Assembly: GCA_024752435.1 (NCBI GenBank) | Contig: CP103020.1 | Coordinates: 1,054,001 to 1,118,000 of the forward strand | Direction of reading: 5' to 3' | Source of the DNA: Allantophomopsis cytisporea | Taxonomy: Eukaryota; Ascomycota; Leotiomycetes; Phacidiales; Phacidiaceae | Length of the DNA stretch: 64,000 nt | In this document: one piece after another, positions 1 to 11,476 of the stretch | How the letters are laid out: each line of letters starts with the position of its first letter | Numbering within the stretch: the first letter of the stretch is position 1 | The notes under the pieces: generated by a model | Seen by the model: the letters and a program-made list of their open reading frames with translations, nothing else | Database searches by the model: none | What the model was told of the DNA's origin: nothing | Position numbers and translations under genes: made by a program

Positions 1-31
1 TAGTCTACTAGGGAATTACTCTCATACTATC

Positions 32-2014
32 CTATATTTTGCGGTTTGAGACCCGAATATTCAAAGGCGGATTTCTCCAAAGCGTGTATCCTGTGCTCTC
101 ATCAATCCATGATTCGATGGCAAGAGAGTTCGACATCTCAATATTCCATTTCCAGAACATTTTTGCGAGAACCATGCGGAGCTCGATGTAAGCTAGGCTA
201 TTTAATATGTTAATGCTGAATCCTTTTAAGTGCAGGCCACCTTGGTTTACGTACTTCTTGCCAATACAGCCTCGTGGTCCATGTGAAAACGGAACACTAG
301 CTTCCAAATTATCCCCCTTCTGCCCTTCTGGCTCAGACGAGATCCAGCGCTCAGGAATAAACCTTCGAGGATCATGAAAGTTTCGGGGATCCATGACGAG
401 AGAGAAAGGATGAACAGAGACGCTGGTCTATTATAGCAACAAATGATGTCAGCCTTCACATCAGAAAAGGCATATAGAGATATTACTTACACCTTCTGGC
501 ACCCATGTGCCTGCAATCTGTGCCCCACCTTTGGGCACGATCCTGGGAAGATGAGCTGCACCAGCTGGCGGGTTTATTCTTAATCCTTCCAGAATAATGG
601 CATTGAGATATTCGCAGTTCATGAGCGCTTTCGACGTCATTTCATCGATACTGCTGAATCTTGAATGGAGCTCCAAGCGAAGTTTCTCGACAATAGTAGG
701 GTTTTGTAAGAGATAATAAGTAACAGCTGTGAGACTCGTAGCAGTAGTAACAGTGCCAGCCATCATGATTACGAGTATTTGGGACGTAAGTTCTGCTTCT
801 GGTGCCTTAGATTTGAGCATATGGTACGCAAAGTCCTTTCTATCTTGATAAGCAGCGGAGTGGGATTGCGTGCGAGCCTGAAGAAGTCAGCCACTATTGT
901 GTTGGTATTCAAGGCCTTTTGCTCTTACATGAGTATGATCCGAAGAATAATTGAAATGTAGGTATATGGTGTCTTTGAGATGCTGTGGAACATATATACG
1001 GAGAAGGTCGAAAAGACCAGGTATGATAGCAATCGTACGCATCACATCATTCATCACGGAGGATTTCATGATGACATCTGCCCACTTATATCTGTACTCT
1101 TCCTGGGGGTAAGCCAAGTCAGAGCTGTATTAAGAATCGAAACTTACCATCTTCGGAGCAAAGGGTATCAAAGGTATCTCCCAATGCCATCTCACCTGTA
1201 TTGTAACTTTAGCTTGCTATTAATACTTCAGTAAAACAAGGTTTCACTCTTACCCATTATATTAAAAGTCACATAGCTGAAGAGGGTCTTGATATCGACC
1301 TCCTTAGACAAGTTCTCTTTTTCCTCGTAAATGATATCGTCCAAAAATTGGTCAACTCGACGAATTACAATGTCATCATTTGAGAGTAACCCAGAATTAC
1401 TGAACGCGTTACTTAGCATCTTTCGCATACGGGAATGCTCAGGTCCGTTGGTTTCATTGACAATGTTGTATGATCCATCAACTTCAGAAGTGAAGAACCT
1501 AGGGTCTTTAGGCATTCGAAGTGATTCTCGTTGGACGAATCCATAGATGTCCTTAATTGCTGTTGCATCAGAAAAGCTGAGATGGTCTGGTGCAATTCTG
1601 ACAATTGGACCTGGGAGATATCTCAGTCTCACTCATTACATCACACAGGGCGATCTTACCATATGTTTGATGCCATTGTTGGTTTTCTAGATGAGCCTTG
1701 CCCCGAAAGAGTTTGTAATGCCATCGAGCCTAATATCTAGTAAGATGAATAGTAATGAACTCTGTTGATGGGTTTCAATATACGTTGGTGATCGAATTAA
1801 GAAAAGGTCCCGGGTATCGAGAAAGCGGGTGAATAGTGCGACGATACGCCCCTCGAAAGACGCAGACAACCACAGACTAGTGTTATCAGCATTTGTTCAT
1901 TTGAATCTTGAGGAATTGGAGTGAAGTTTGGCTTACGAGAACAGCTATTTTCCATAAGACTCCTAAAACCCCCTCAGATGAGAGCCAAAAAAACTGCAGT
2001 AATTGAGGAGCCAT
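32..2014 (-). CDS. Cytochrome P450 monooxygenase
   Basis: Membrane-bound heme monooxygenase; substrate unknown. Nine exons, joined on the minus strand, are 1937-2014, 1784-1876, 1660-1729, 1254-1610, 1148-1195, 929-1098, 491-877, 255-427 and 32-197. They give an unbroken 513-residue protein, the usual length for the family. An N-terminal hydrophobic anchor is followed by the proline hinge (RYPGP). The I-helix AGTVTT lies at about 312-317, ExxR (EGLR) at 369-372, the PERW motif near 425, and the heme loop FSHGPRGCIG with Cys455. The last intron falls just after this loop and, once removed, restores GKNLAYIEL. The fifth intron ends at GGAAG rather than at the nearby CCCCCAG, because only that choice keeps the frame. 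The overall pattern resembles pisatin demethylase-like and other fungal secondary-metabolism P450s. The start was chosen because it alone supplies the membrane anchor. Neighbours are a divergent receptor-like gene and, farther on, a flavin oxidase. Confidence 0.93.
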
Positions 2015-3117
2015 TGGTAACATATATGGAGCACAGGTATACGATTCGATTTCTGTTGTCTTTGAGTCAGGTACAGAGGCTCTAGATCATATATATATAT
2101 ATATATATATATTTCTAAATTGAAATATATGCGAGATATGGTTGGAAGACCCTTTCGAGTACTCATGGATCTTTGATGGATTCTATCCACATAGCTGTCG
2201 GGAATTTCATGATACTAAAATCTATGTCTTCAGCCTACGGAAATTTCAAGTGGTTTCTTCCAAGCTTAGCTTTACGATGTCTGAATCGCTGAAGAGTTAA
2301 GCACTTTCATTAGAATTCGTAGAAGATCGGAGTTTGCACAGCCAATCGATAGCACCAAAAGAATGATATTTGCGCAGTTTCGAAGAAAATTCCCACATAA
2401 TGGCTGTACCTGCATGTTTTTCGCTCTGGGGGAGTCAATTTCAGGCGAAGCTCCCCGGTATCCTTGGTCAATGTAAGAAGGTCAATATGGTGTCCGGCAT
2501 CCAGAAACATGCTCTTTGGATTGCTTTCTTTGGTTAGAAGATGGTCTGAACCAAGATCTTGATATCTCTTTTCCTACAGTTGCTCCCCGCGAACCCCTGA
2601 TAAGGGTTCATGCACTTGCGTTTGTCTAGGATACATTTTCCGAAGGTTTACTGGCATACCTACCCTGTCAATTACGGCACGAAATATCAAACGCCGTTGC
2701 CAAGAACTCCGAAGATGAATATTGTACAAAAGCCGTTCAAACCATATATCTACGTCCGTAGCGAGATCCTGGATTAAGATATGGATGAACATTCAAACTC
2801 GTATAATAATCAGTGCCTCCTAAGAGGGACCACAATCGATTCCTTGTAACTCAAAATATGCTAGTAAATTTCCTGTTGGAGATGGAAACCATAAGGTTGT
2901 TTCCGAGCAAACATTCAGATATAGGCTAGGAGCTCCAAGCCGATAGCAATGTTATCTTGCTTAACACCCTGCGTTGTATTGTGCCAAGAGTGAACTGGAT
3001 AGTTGTTAGTGACGGATACTGTACTTACACATAAATATTGCTTGATATCCTCACGTCTTCTAGACAACATCAATCTTTCGTTGATGACACATTTACCATT
3101 TTCAATTTTTAAGCAGC
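2015..3117. other. Intergenic, divergent promoter region
   Basis: This stretch separates the divergent P450 and receptor-like genes and must hold both promoters. It contains an AT dinucleotide run at 2089-2113. Short open frames on the minus strand (2310-2510, 2574-2792) show no recognisable motif. I see no gene. Confidence 0.6.
2089..2113. repeat. (AT)n microsatellite
   Basis: About twelve AT units in a row, roughly 75 bases upstream of the P450 start codon, hence inside its promoter or 5' leader. Confidence 0.9.
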
Positions 3118-4439
3118 ATGGCCTTGACTATATCACCTAATGTTGAATCCAGAGTTCCCGAACTTCTTGGTGTATCCATAGGATTTGGCCTTTTCACATT
3201 TATCATTATATTGTTAAGACTATGGGCACGCTTGATGATCGTTAGGCAAGGACTGCAGGTTGATGACTATACGATTATCGTTGCTGCAGTAAGTGATCTG
3301 TCTCCTGTATCAGAGATATTCTGACTGTTTTCAGGGTCTTGCAATATACTTCTGTATCAATGTTCCTCAGCGTAAGACTCAAATTGCTACGATCCTGACT
3401 TAGATACTGATTTTCAGAAACCACATTTGGTCTAGGATATCATATCGAAGATCTAACGGTCCCTGCTTATTTTAATGGATCATTGAAGGTTCGTGACTTT
3501 CTGGATCTTGAAGAGCAGAATTATACTAATAATTATAGCTCTTCTATGTTGGCGAACTTGTCTATTACTTCTGCGTCACGACGACCAAATTTTCCCTTGT
3601 TGCTCTTTACCTTCGATTCTTTACAACAAGAAAGCTCAGAATTACGGCATGGGCTACGATAATATTCACGACCCTTACGGGATTCTCCTATGTTTTCGTT
3701 ATAGCCTTTCAGTGCAAGCCCATTCCATATGCTTGGGATAAGTCTTTGGAGAGGGGCAAATGTGTAAACGTTACTGCCGTCTTCTATTCTCATGCCGCCA
3801 TCAACATCATCACAGATATCGCTATTTATATCATGCCGATGAAAACTCTTTGGGGAATCTCAAGACCAACGAAAGAGAAGCTCGGGCTTGTTGTGATGTT
3901 CGGTATCGGATTCTTCGTCTGTATTGCTGGAATCATCCGGCTCTGGGCGCTGCAACGGACCAGCGTCAGCAGTGATCCAAGTTGTAAGAGTCTTCATAAT
4001 CATCACTGTCTGAAATTTAGAACTGATACCCATAATAGGGGACAATGAGCCATCTGCTATTTGGTCAATCATTGAGTGTTGTGTGGGCGTGATCTGCGCT
4101 TCTATCCCTTCTCTCAAACCTTTGTTTAAACACCTACCAAGAAATATTGGGACCAACGCCAGCTACAAACTTTCCGAGCACAGTCAAGATAGACTAGGCG
4201 CAAGAAAATACACAAATGATGACAATGACCTCCTGAAAACCAACAACTGGGATCAAGAACTCGTGGCACGCTCGAACAATATCGAAGTTGGACACGTCAG
4301 CCCATCGAGCAGCACAGCGCAACTAGTTGACGAGGACCTCTCTCATGCTAGTAAATCTTACTCACAGTCTGGAATTTACAAAACCACCAACGTAGTGGTT
4401 TCTCATACCGCTGATTTGAAACGCTCTGACCAGATCTAA
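3118..4439 (+). CDS. PTH11-like rhodopsin-domain membrane protein
   Basis: Seven-helix integral membrane protein of the fungal rhodopsin-domain family, related to PTH11-type receptors; ligand unknown. Exons 3118-3288, 3335-3371, 3418-3488, 3539-3983 and 4039-4439 join to 374 residues. Family marks are the RxxVDDY motif after the first helix (QGLQVDDYTI), the conserved FYVGELVYYF and TKFSLLLFYLR-type helices, FQCKPIPYAWD, and DP-W-DN before helix 7. The W codon there is split by the last intron. The C-terminal tail is hydrophilic and cytosolic in this family. No extracellular CFEM domain precedes helix 1, so it belongs to the short, non-CFEM form. A signalling role is inference from the family. 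Confidence 0.9.
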
Positions 4440-6771
4440 GAGTGGTGTAGTGGATAGTAGGATAAGAGTCTATGGCGACATCGCACTTTGTTAGCTTCGT
4501 TTTAATTTTTTGGAATATATGTACTTCAAGTCTTGATCAAAACACCCGTTCCTACTACTCTTGAAACTTGATGATTTTCGCTATGCTACAAACACCAAAA
4601 TGTAGTAATTATCGTGCATTAGATAAACTTACAATCAAGAGTGTTGACATGCTTCACAGTACAACTAAGGAGGTCCAGCTTTGACTAATTTCGACTATGA
4701 TTTACTATTTGGATATAAATAAATAAAAAAGTATAAATCCTTGCCAGTTCTTTCCGGTGTATATGATCCTTACTATCCTGTAATTGAGCGTATAATTGAG
4801 CGCCGCAGAGATCCCCGCCACCAAAGAGTGATTTGATCTACAAGTTACGCCAGTGATGGTTTCAATACTGTACTGTCTGTAGAATTATGGGAACATGAAG
4901 CCAAAGCATTTGAGTTCCATCGGGGCTTCTGTACTATTTGGACATATTGGAATCGTTCATATGCTCTGACTATCTATTCGTGTTCGCCAAACGCTTTGAC
5001 AGGACTGCAGTCAAATTAAGGTTAGTTATCGGATAGCCTGAGATGTCCAACGAAACATGAGGTATTATTATCCACCTTGTGCGTCCGTCCATCAATATGT
5101 TGCCAGCCGGTAAACGTGGGTGGTACTTCTCTACAGACTAAGGAGACTGCCGGTATTGCAGTGGTACTAAATCTCGAGGCTCAAGCTCCGTTTGAAGCCG
5201 AACATGAACCTTCCTTTCTTTTGACTGAGGTGGGTAGTGGCAAGCCCCCGCATTCCAAGAGTCAACACCAGGCAGAACTCTATTGAAATGGGAGTTCTTC
5301 CGTAGAGTACAGATTACCTTATAAAGTTGAAACCGAAGATACAACTCCACTTTAAGATTTCCACACCTCAAGCTCAATGCTGACTACATACGTAGACCGT
5401 GCCAGTTTTTGACAACCAAGGTTCAACGGCGCCGGGGCTTGCCGGCAGCGTCAAGACTAAATGTGGGTTCCCGGCTCCGGCTTGCTCCCCGCAAATAAAT
5501 CGTATTTACAAGTCAGGCACCAGACAAAGTATGTACTCTACCAACAACGTCATTCTATCGAATCTCCATACGACCCGTTTAGTATCTCCTTTTGGCCCTT
5601 TGTCTGAACGTATTTGTTGTGGTGAGGGGTCCATACTGTGTACATTGGTAAAGTATGTACTCCATAGTCTTCATACGCAAGGAGACCCCGAGCATAGCGT
5701 GCAATAAATCTACAGAGTGCGGTGTACATACTTCTCTATACTCTACCACGTGAGTCAAGGTAGTCCATATCAACGCACTGTTGAGGGTTAAATGGGTCGA
5801 AGGGGCTGAAGAGGTTTAAGCGGCTGGATTGACTTCGCTTTCCACCCGGAATTTCAGTCCCCGAGGCCCCGAAAGGTTGCCAAGGGGTCTCCTTCTGTTG
5901 TTGACTCACCAATGTACACGGCCAAGAGAGAGAGCATCAGGGGCAAGACTCAAGTCGGGTATAATCAAATCTATATGTGTACTCTGTGCTCAATTGTTTC
6001 TCCCTTTTCAATTATGCTTTCTATGGTCATACATTTTAAAACAAAATTGGTCATTGACGGAAGTCTATTGCTGTGATCGCCCATCTCTTCCTACTTACGT
6101 CGTATCATTACAACAGATTCACAACGGAAGGGTTTTCACCGCTTCAGGGCAAATATCTAAATCTATCTCCCGATGTGCATTCTATTTGTTCTGCCCGGAC
6201 GTTGTACAGCTTGAGTCCTGGAAATGTGATTTATGGACGCACTTGGGCAAATCCACTGTGTGTGTACGTACGTATGCATGTCCTCCATAGGTAGCAAACA
6301 CTTTAACCTCATTATATGTGTAAAAGTTAATAACCACTCTCTTCGATCCTATTGTGCTTATAAGGCAGCTAATCAAATATATGGAGTGTAGAGTATTTTA
6401 TACACCCTGTTCCCCCACCTGATCCAGTATCTCTGATTACATCTCCACAAAGCTTCAAATAATAACCTTTATCAGTACCGGCACCCAATGAGGTCCGAGT
6501 CTCCCCACATTTGTCGCTAATAGCCAACCAACTACCCTGCTACCACAACCTGCTTTGTGAATACCTCCGGTCTCGAGAACTCTATAGGAAGATGACACGG
6601 CGAAACTTGCGCACAGAACGAAGCAGAGCGTGAATATGTAGTGCTTATCTCTGCGAAATCTTGGCACCTTGCCTTTTCTTACAGACTTCTAAAGCTCTTC
6701 CATCTTAATTACAACATCCTCAATACAAATTTCAGGACTCTCAACCGACCTAGCTCTTTACAGCTTTCATT
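4440..6771. other. Intergenic region
   Basis: About 2.3 kb between two plus-strand genes. Open frames at 5399-5707, 5829-6290 and 6455-6667 (minus) have no domain, no convincing start and no supporting intron pattern. The similar short words AGTATGTACTC near 5528 and 5652 may be relics of a repeat. The last few hundred bases should be the promoter of the oxidase gene. Confidence 0.5.
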
Positions 6772-8419
6772 ATGGTAGACTTTACTCTTTCTCCCAGTGA
6801 ATTGGCTGTTCGTCATGCCGCAAAGACTTTTGCAACAACCCACCTGGCTGGTGCCCGAGCAGTCTACTCGTCCTTAGCTTCTCACGCCGACAGATTCCAG
6901 TCTATCGAGCCTATCTATCGTCAGGCAGTTCGTGCAGGACTTCTCAAAGGACAGATTCCAGCTCTGATTGGAGGGACAAGTCAAAGCCTGATTGAAGCCG
7001 CTATCCTGGTCGAGGAATTGTATGCTGTTGAACCAGCTGCGAGTTTGACGATATTCGGTACAGGCCTTGGCCTTACTCCTCTGGCATTGGCTTTCAGACC
7101 TGAACTGAAGGAATTTCTTGAGCCATTCTTGCAAGATGATGGAACTCCGATGGCATCTTTAGTATTTTCTGAGCCTCAAGGCGTGGTGGGTATTGACTAA
7201 AACCTTTTCTATTACAGCACTGATATTGCTGATTTAGGCAAATTGGCTTGAACCAGGGACGCCAGGTATGCAAACAACAGCTTATCTTGACGGTGACAAT
7301 TGGATTTTGAACGGGGAAAAGGTAAGATCGGTCTCAATTACTATATAAATCAGGTGTTCGAACCAAACAAATTGGCAAGCTCTAATACAGCAAAACTTAA
7401 TAGATTTGGGCAACAAATTCTGCAGGATGGGACTTCAAGGGCCCGGAGCTTTCTTGCGTCGTATGTCGCTGTGTCAACCCGGACATTCTCAGCACAGCTG
7501 GACCAGTCGAGCGAATCATGGTGCTCATAGTGACAAGAGCGGATATTGAGCGAGCAGGACACGGTGCTTTTCAAGTCCTAAATCATCCACAAGTCGCCGG
7601 TCACACTGCGGTTTCAGGTCCTCATATCAAAGTTAGTTGAATTGGAAATCGGACGTACTTTCAGAGTGGCCGTTGATTTTTATAGTATACTAATCTCCGT
7701 GTTCCAACGAAGAATGTTCTGTGTCCTCCCGGTGCTGGAGCCGCAGTAATTACCGCAAGTTTTGAAATGTCAGGTATGCTATTGAGATGTCTCATTTTCA
7801 AGAGAAGTCACTAAATGTTGCTTTTGCAGCGGTATTAGTGGGAGCCATGGGAGTTGGCATTCAGCGAGCAATCTTTGATGCCAGTCTCAAGTTTTCAAAA
7901 GACAAAAGAGGAGGCAGTGTCGCAATTGGAGAACGACAATCAGTTGCTGATCTCCTAATCGATATCAAGATGCGAACTGAGACTTCAAGGTAAGATCGTG
8001 AGAGCTTAGTTATCTTGATAAGTTCCACAACTAACACCCAAGAGATACCTCACTTGGAAAGCAGCTCAAATGCTACAGTCTAGTAATGAGTACGATGATA
8101 AGAGAGAATTGGCTCTTGAGGCGAAGATTTACTGCTCAGATGCAGCCGTGAAGTCAGCCATCGATGCTATCAATCTTGTTGGAGTGTAAGTATCTAAAAA
8201 AGATTCTGCCTTGATGTTTACCGATCAAGCCTGTACAAGTTACTGATTCAGTCCACGCAATATAGTTCTGCATACAACTTGTCCATGCCTTTCACTGACT
8301 TGCTCAACGATGCAATGGTATTACCAATCTTCGATGGCGGAAATGTTGGTATTCGTAGGAGAGCCTTGCAAAATCTCTTTATGATGGAGAACTATGAACC
8401 TTGGGCAACTTGTAAATAG
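6772..8419 (+). CDS. Nitroalkane oxidase-like flavoprotein
   Basis: Acyl-CoA dehydrogenase-fold FAD enzyme closest in my recollection to Fusarium nitroalkane oxidase, which turns nitroalkanes into aldehydes, nitrite and hydrogen peroxide. Exons 6772-7185, 7238-7321, 7404-7631, 7686-7773, 7830-7989, 8045-8185 and 8266-8419 give 422 residues. It opens with MVDFTLSPSEL, has SLVFSEPQG and ANWLEPG in the middle domain, and ends in FDGGNVGIRRR. Asp395 stands where the Fusarium enzyme has its catalytic Asp402 (true acyl-CoA dehydrogenases use Glu), and Arg402 matches its Arg409, so the oxidase mechanism looks retained. The protein stops shortly after NYEPWA. The final AAA and TAG codons lie in a terminal inverted repeat of the adjoining transposon, so the native tail was probably cut short. 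No obvious peroxisomal signal remains. A plain acyl-CoA dehydrogenase is the main alternative. Confidence 0.88.
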
Positions 8420-8442
8420 CCTAGATTTAGACAGTGTCTAAA
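8415..8442 (+). repeat. Left terminal inverted repeat of a decayed transposon
   Basis: The 28 bases starting AAATAGCCTAGATT match the reverse complement of 11381-11408 with one mismatch (T/C). Its inner half, TTAGACAGTGTCTAA, is itself a near-perfect palindrome. It contains the stop codon of the oxidase gene (TAG, 8417-8419). A TA inside the shared AAATAG could be the target duplication used by pogo/Tc1 elements, but the exact element edge is not certain. Confidence 0.8.
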
Positions 8443-10422
8443 TGGATAATTAGTTTTGAACCATCAAGATTGAGAATACCACAGAAGATACATTGAAACT
8501 CAGGTGTCTTTAACCTTATGTTCGCAGAACTTCACAGACAATACATTAGTGAAAATCGTGGTTGGCGTAACTCGCAGATCTTTTGCCAAAAGGTTGATTG
8601 TTTAAGCACACAAGCTATAAGTGAGTAAAAATTTAAATTACCAGAACTCATCATCATATCCTCCCAGGGTAAAAAATTCCCAAGCGACAGCAATATAAGC
8701 ATGCAACATCCATCAACAGCAAAGAACCAACAACAAAACACCACAAGTATCAAGGACCCTGATCCTTCTCCGCCCAGATTCATCGATATTGGTCTTCCAA
8801 TCATCGGAATGATATACCGCCAAATGCCTATTCAATGTGGCGTCATAGCTCTACGACTTGGTTCCGTCTGCGAGTACCAGAATTCTATATTAAATTATAT
8901 CATCAGCCATGGTATCAACTGTTTACTACTTTAGTACTTAGCACTATATAGAAGACGATACAATCTACAGTGAGTTTATAACTTCTATAGCTGTTAATAA
9001 TAAAAATCTAGTAATTTAGTATTATTGGTTTTGTTAATAGGATAAAATATTTATTAAATTACTATAAACTTCAAATTAACAATACTGGTAGTTTTAGTAG
9101 GAATTTATTGTTGTCGTATATAAATACCTTTAAATACAACTTACTAAAAGCAGGGCTATAAAGTGTATAAACAGCAGAAGTAAAAGTAAGCCATCGATCC
9201 CTACTTACAAGATCTAGAAATCGTCCGAAAAGAGTAAAGATAGTAGTATCAATATAGTAGAGACTGAAGACTCTATGGTTCAATTGGATTATAGAGTGTT
9301 ATAGCTTAGAGGAAAAGCTAAAAGAGCTAGAGAAACAACAAATAATAGCGACTACAAAAGTAAGAGTTAAAGTAGGAAAGAGCGCAGGAGGAAGTAAGTT
9401 AAATACAGACCGTTATAGGTTAAGGAGTATAGAGAGCATAGGAGAGTATATAGAGGAGAATATAGTATATAGTTCAATTGATTTCTATTGTAGTAGTTCT
9501 ATTACAGCTGTAGCTACGTATTATAGAAGTTAAATAACCTCACGAAGTAGCTAGATTCTATAGGTGGCCGGGGTCCTAGTACACGGACTTATTACATTAC
9601 AGAATTTTAAGTAGAAAATAACCAAGTGATAAAGCAGGGTATAAAGCTTGACGAACACAGTCCCAAATGGAGAGAGGAACGCTATTTGTAACACAGCATC
9701 TCAAATATATCTCCTAATACTCTCTTATATACAAACTGCAATGTATAGTAGATTATTCTATACTAGGTAGATGATCTCCGCGATTCCATTGACTATCAGA
9801 CACATCGCTGATAACCGTGTATCACTGGCACTCTTTAAATACCTTATCCAGTTATCCGCGATCCTACGAGGTGGTCCCCCAGTAGATAATTGGTACGGGT
9901 ACGTTCTGAAGCTCTGGCACAAGGCTGTGTAATCGCTCTTGCTCTGAGCGGAAAGCTGTGCGAACGTGAAGCTCCAGTCTAGACATCAAATTGCTCGATG
10001 GTCCGAAACCAAGAAGTTCCAGCTCTGCCGTGCATCTTCAAATAGCTGCTTCATAGTACTTGCGAGTGTTGCGTCGGATAGAAGTAGCAGAATCCTGGTA
10101 TATTAGTTACTGCTTCAAGGTATTTTGTTTAGATAAACTTACATTCGCTGTATAATTCGCATCGATAGTACGCACTTTTCTTCCGCTGTTCGTTGGAGGT
10201 TGAACAGTTGGACGAGTATTGCGAAAGCGCTGACATACAAATGGCTTTGGTGCTGTATCAAAAAGTGCTTGTTCCGAAATACTAACGACTGAGCGGATAC
10301 GACAGACAGAATGAGTCATCTAGTCTCTTAATCACGTTCACGAGAACGGACAGGGTTGTTGACTCTCTTGTTGCGAGGATTACTCCGATAGCATTATGCT
10401 AAGTAGAGGAGCCATCTAACAC

Positions 10423-10628
10423 ACCCAAGTAAGCTTTTGAAGATCTTTGGGATGTGAGCAAGTAAAGCAAATATATTACTTACTGTGATATTGGTAAGTG
10501 TGTTTGACGATGTTATGGCGTATTAAGAAGATATTACAAGATGATAGATCTCCTGTAGTTGGATATACCCAAGTAAGCTTTCGAAGATCGTTGGGATGTG
10601 AGCAAAGCAAAGCAAAGGAATTACGTAC
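10423..10628. repeat. Two diverged copies of a direct repeat, 144 bases apart
   Basis: Copy 1 (10423-10484) and copy 2 (10567-10628) both begin ACCCAAGTAAGCTTT and share GAAGATCxTTGGGATGTGAGCA. They differ by several substitutions. On the minus strand both translate to a similar piece, AHIPKIFKSLLG versus AHIPTIFESLLG. They lie inside the decayed transposon. Confidence 0.8.
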
Positions 10629-10779
10629 TCTGAAATTAAGATAGCTAAATTAGCGACATCGCTAATGAGAGGTATTCTAAAGGCACCGTAAGCAAACTTC
10701 TCAGACAATGTAAGTGATTGTCAGGGTAATATACCTACGGCGTCGTAGGTTGTTGAATATTGTTGATGTATCAATACGA

Positions 10780-11271
10780 CTAGTGCGTAGCACCAGTTGG
10801 CAGTGGGAACACAGATGTGAAATGGTTGAGGAGAGAAGCAGGATCTACTCTGCAGCTTAAACACATGAAGAGTGAAGACTGTAGCCGAGCATATTGCCTA
10901 TTCGGGAAGTCCTGAATGTAAGAGACTGGAAAGTAAGAGTCGGCTATTGCATATATCTTGACACACCCCTTCAATAGAGGGATTTAGCTTATACTATATA
11001 ATATAGTAGGATTAAGTACAAATAGGAGTATGGCCTAATTGAAAATAGTACGCTCTTAGGTATTACTAAGTTGCTATAGGTATTTATAGGCAAGTAATAC
11101 TAATTCGGTTCTATTGATACAAGCTTGTATTATCGATTGTAGGACTCTGTAGTCCTTGGCGGCACTACGTATAGATTGGCTATTGCCAACTACATTAAAG
11201 GCACTTGTAAGTGCAGCTTCGGTATATTGGCGCATTAGCACAATATAATCAAGTGATAGGATCACAGGCAC
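10780..11271 (-). pseudogene. Pogo-family transposase fragment (psq HTH)
   Basis: The readable part (11074-11271) has YTEAALTSAFNVVGNSQSIR followed by AAKDYRV, the arrangement of the psq DNA-binding helix-turn-helix of pogo/Fot1 transposases, which bind the element ends. A stop follows LLAYKYL, then QQLSNT-stop-ERTIFN in the same frame, matching the usual Q-LS--QE that follows the HTH. The catalytic DDE part cannot be recognised. The reading frame is broken by several stops, so no active enzyme is expected. Confidence 0.65.
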
Positions 11272-11380
11272 GTCAATAGCAAGTGATACGAGTTATAGTA
11301 GTTGAATAAGTTCAATTCAGAGCTCTACGATAGTATGGTTATACGCGTACGCGGAGTGGCCAATGAGTATGGACACGGAC

Positions 11381-11408
11381 TTAGACACTGTCTGAATCTA
11401 GGCTATTT
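11381..11408 (-). repeat. Right terminal inverted repeat of the decayed transposon
   Basis: Reverse complement of the left repeat with one mismatch. It ends about 70 bases downstream of the stop of the convergent-side OST3 gene, so the element lies directly between two genes. Confidence 0.8.
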
Positions 11409-11476
11409 AAGAAGTCTAGTAGGAATTGGGTAGCTGCAAAGTGCATCCATCCGAATGTGGATCATTGGCTACTAGT

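Larger units (their letters stand above)
8415..11408 (-). mobile_element. Degenerate pogo-like DNA transposon, about 3 kb
   Basis: The interval between the inverted repeats is AT-rich, dense in TAG/TAA triplets and has no intact gene, in sharp contrast to both flanks. On the minus strand, 11074-11271 encodes a psq-type helix-turn-helix like the N-terminus of pogo/Fot transposases. After it, stop-interrupted text resembling QxLSxxQE continues in the same frame. The heavy C-to-T look fits repeat-induced point mutation. The middle (about 9880-10100) is less AT-rich and may be another insertion. Size exceeds a simple pogo element, so nesting is likely. Confidence 0.65.

Noticed and set aside
5829..6290. 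153-residue frame on the plus strand
   Set aside because: It does not begin with ATG, and neither domain nor intron pattern supports it.
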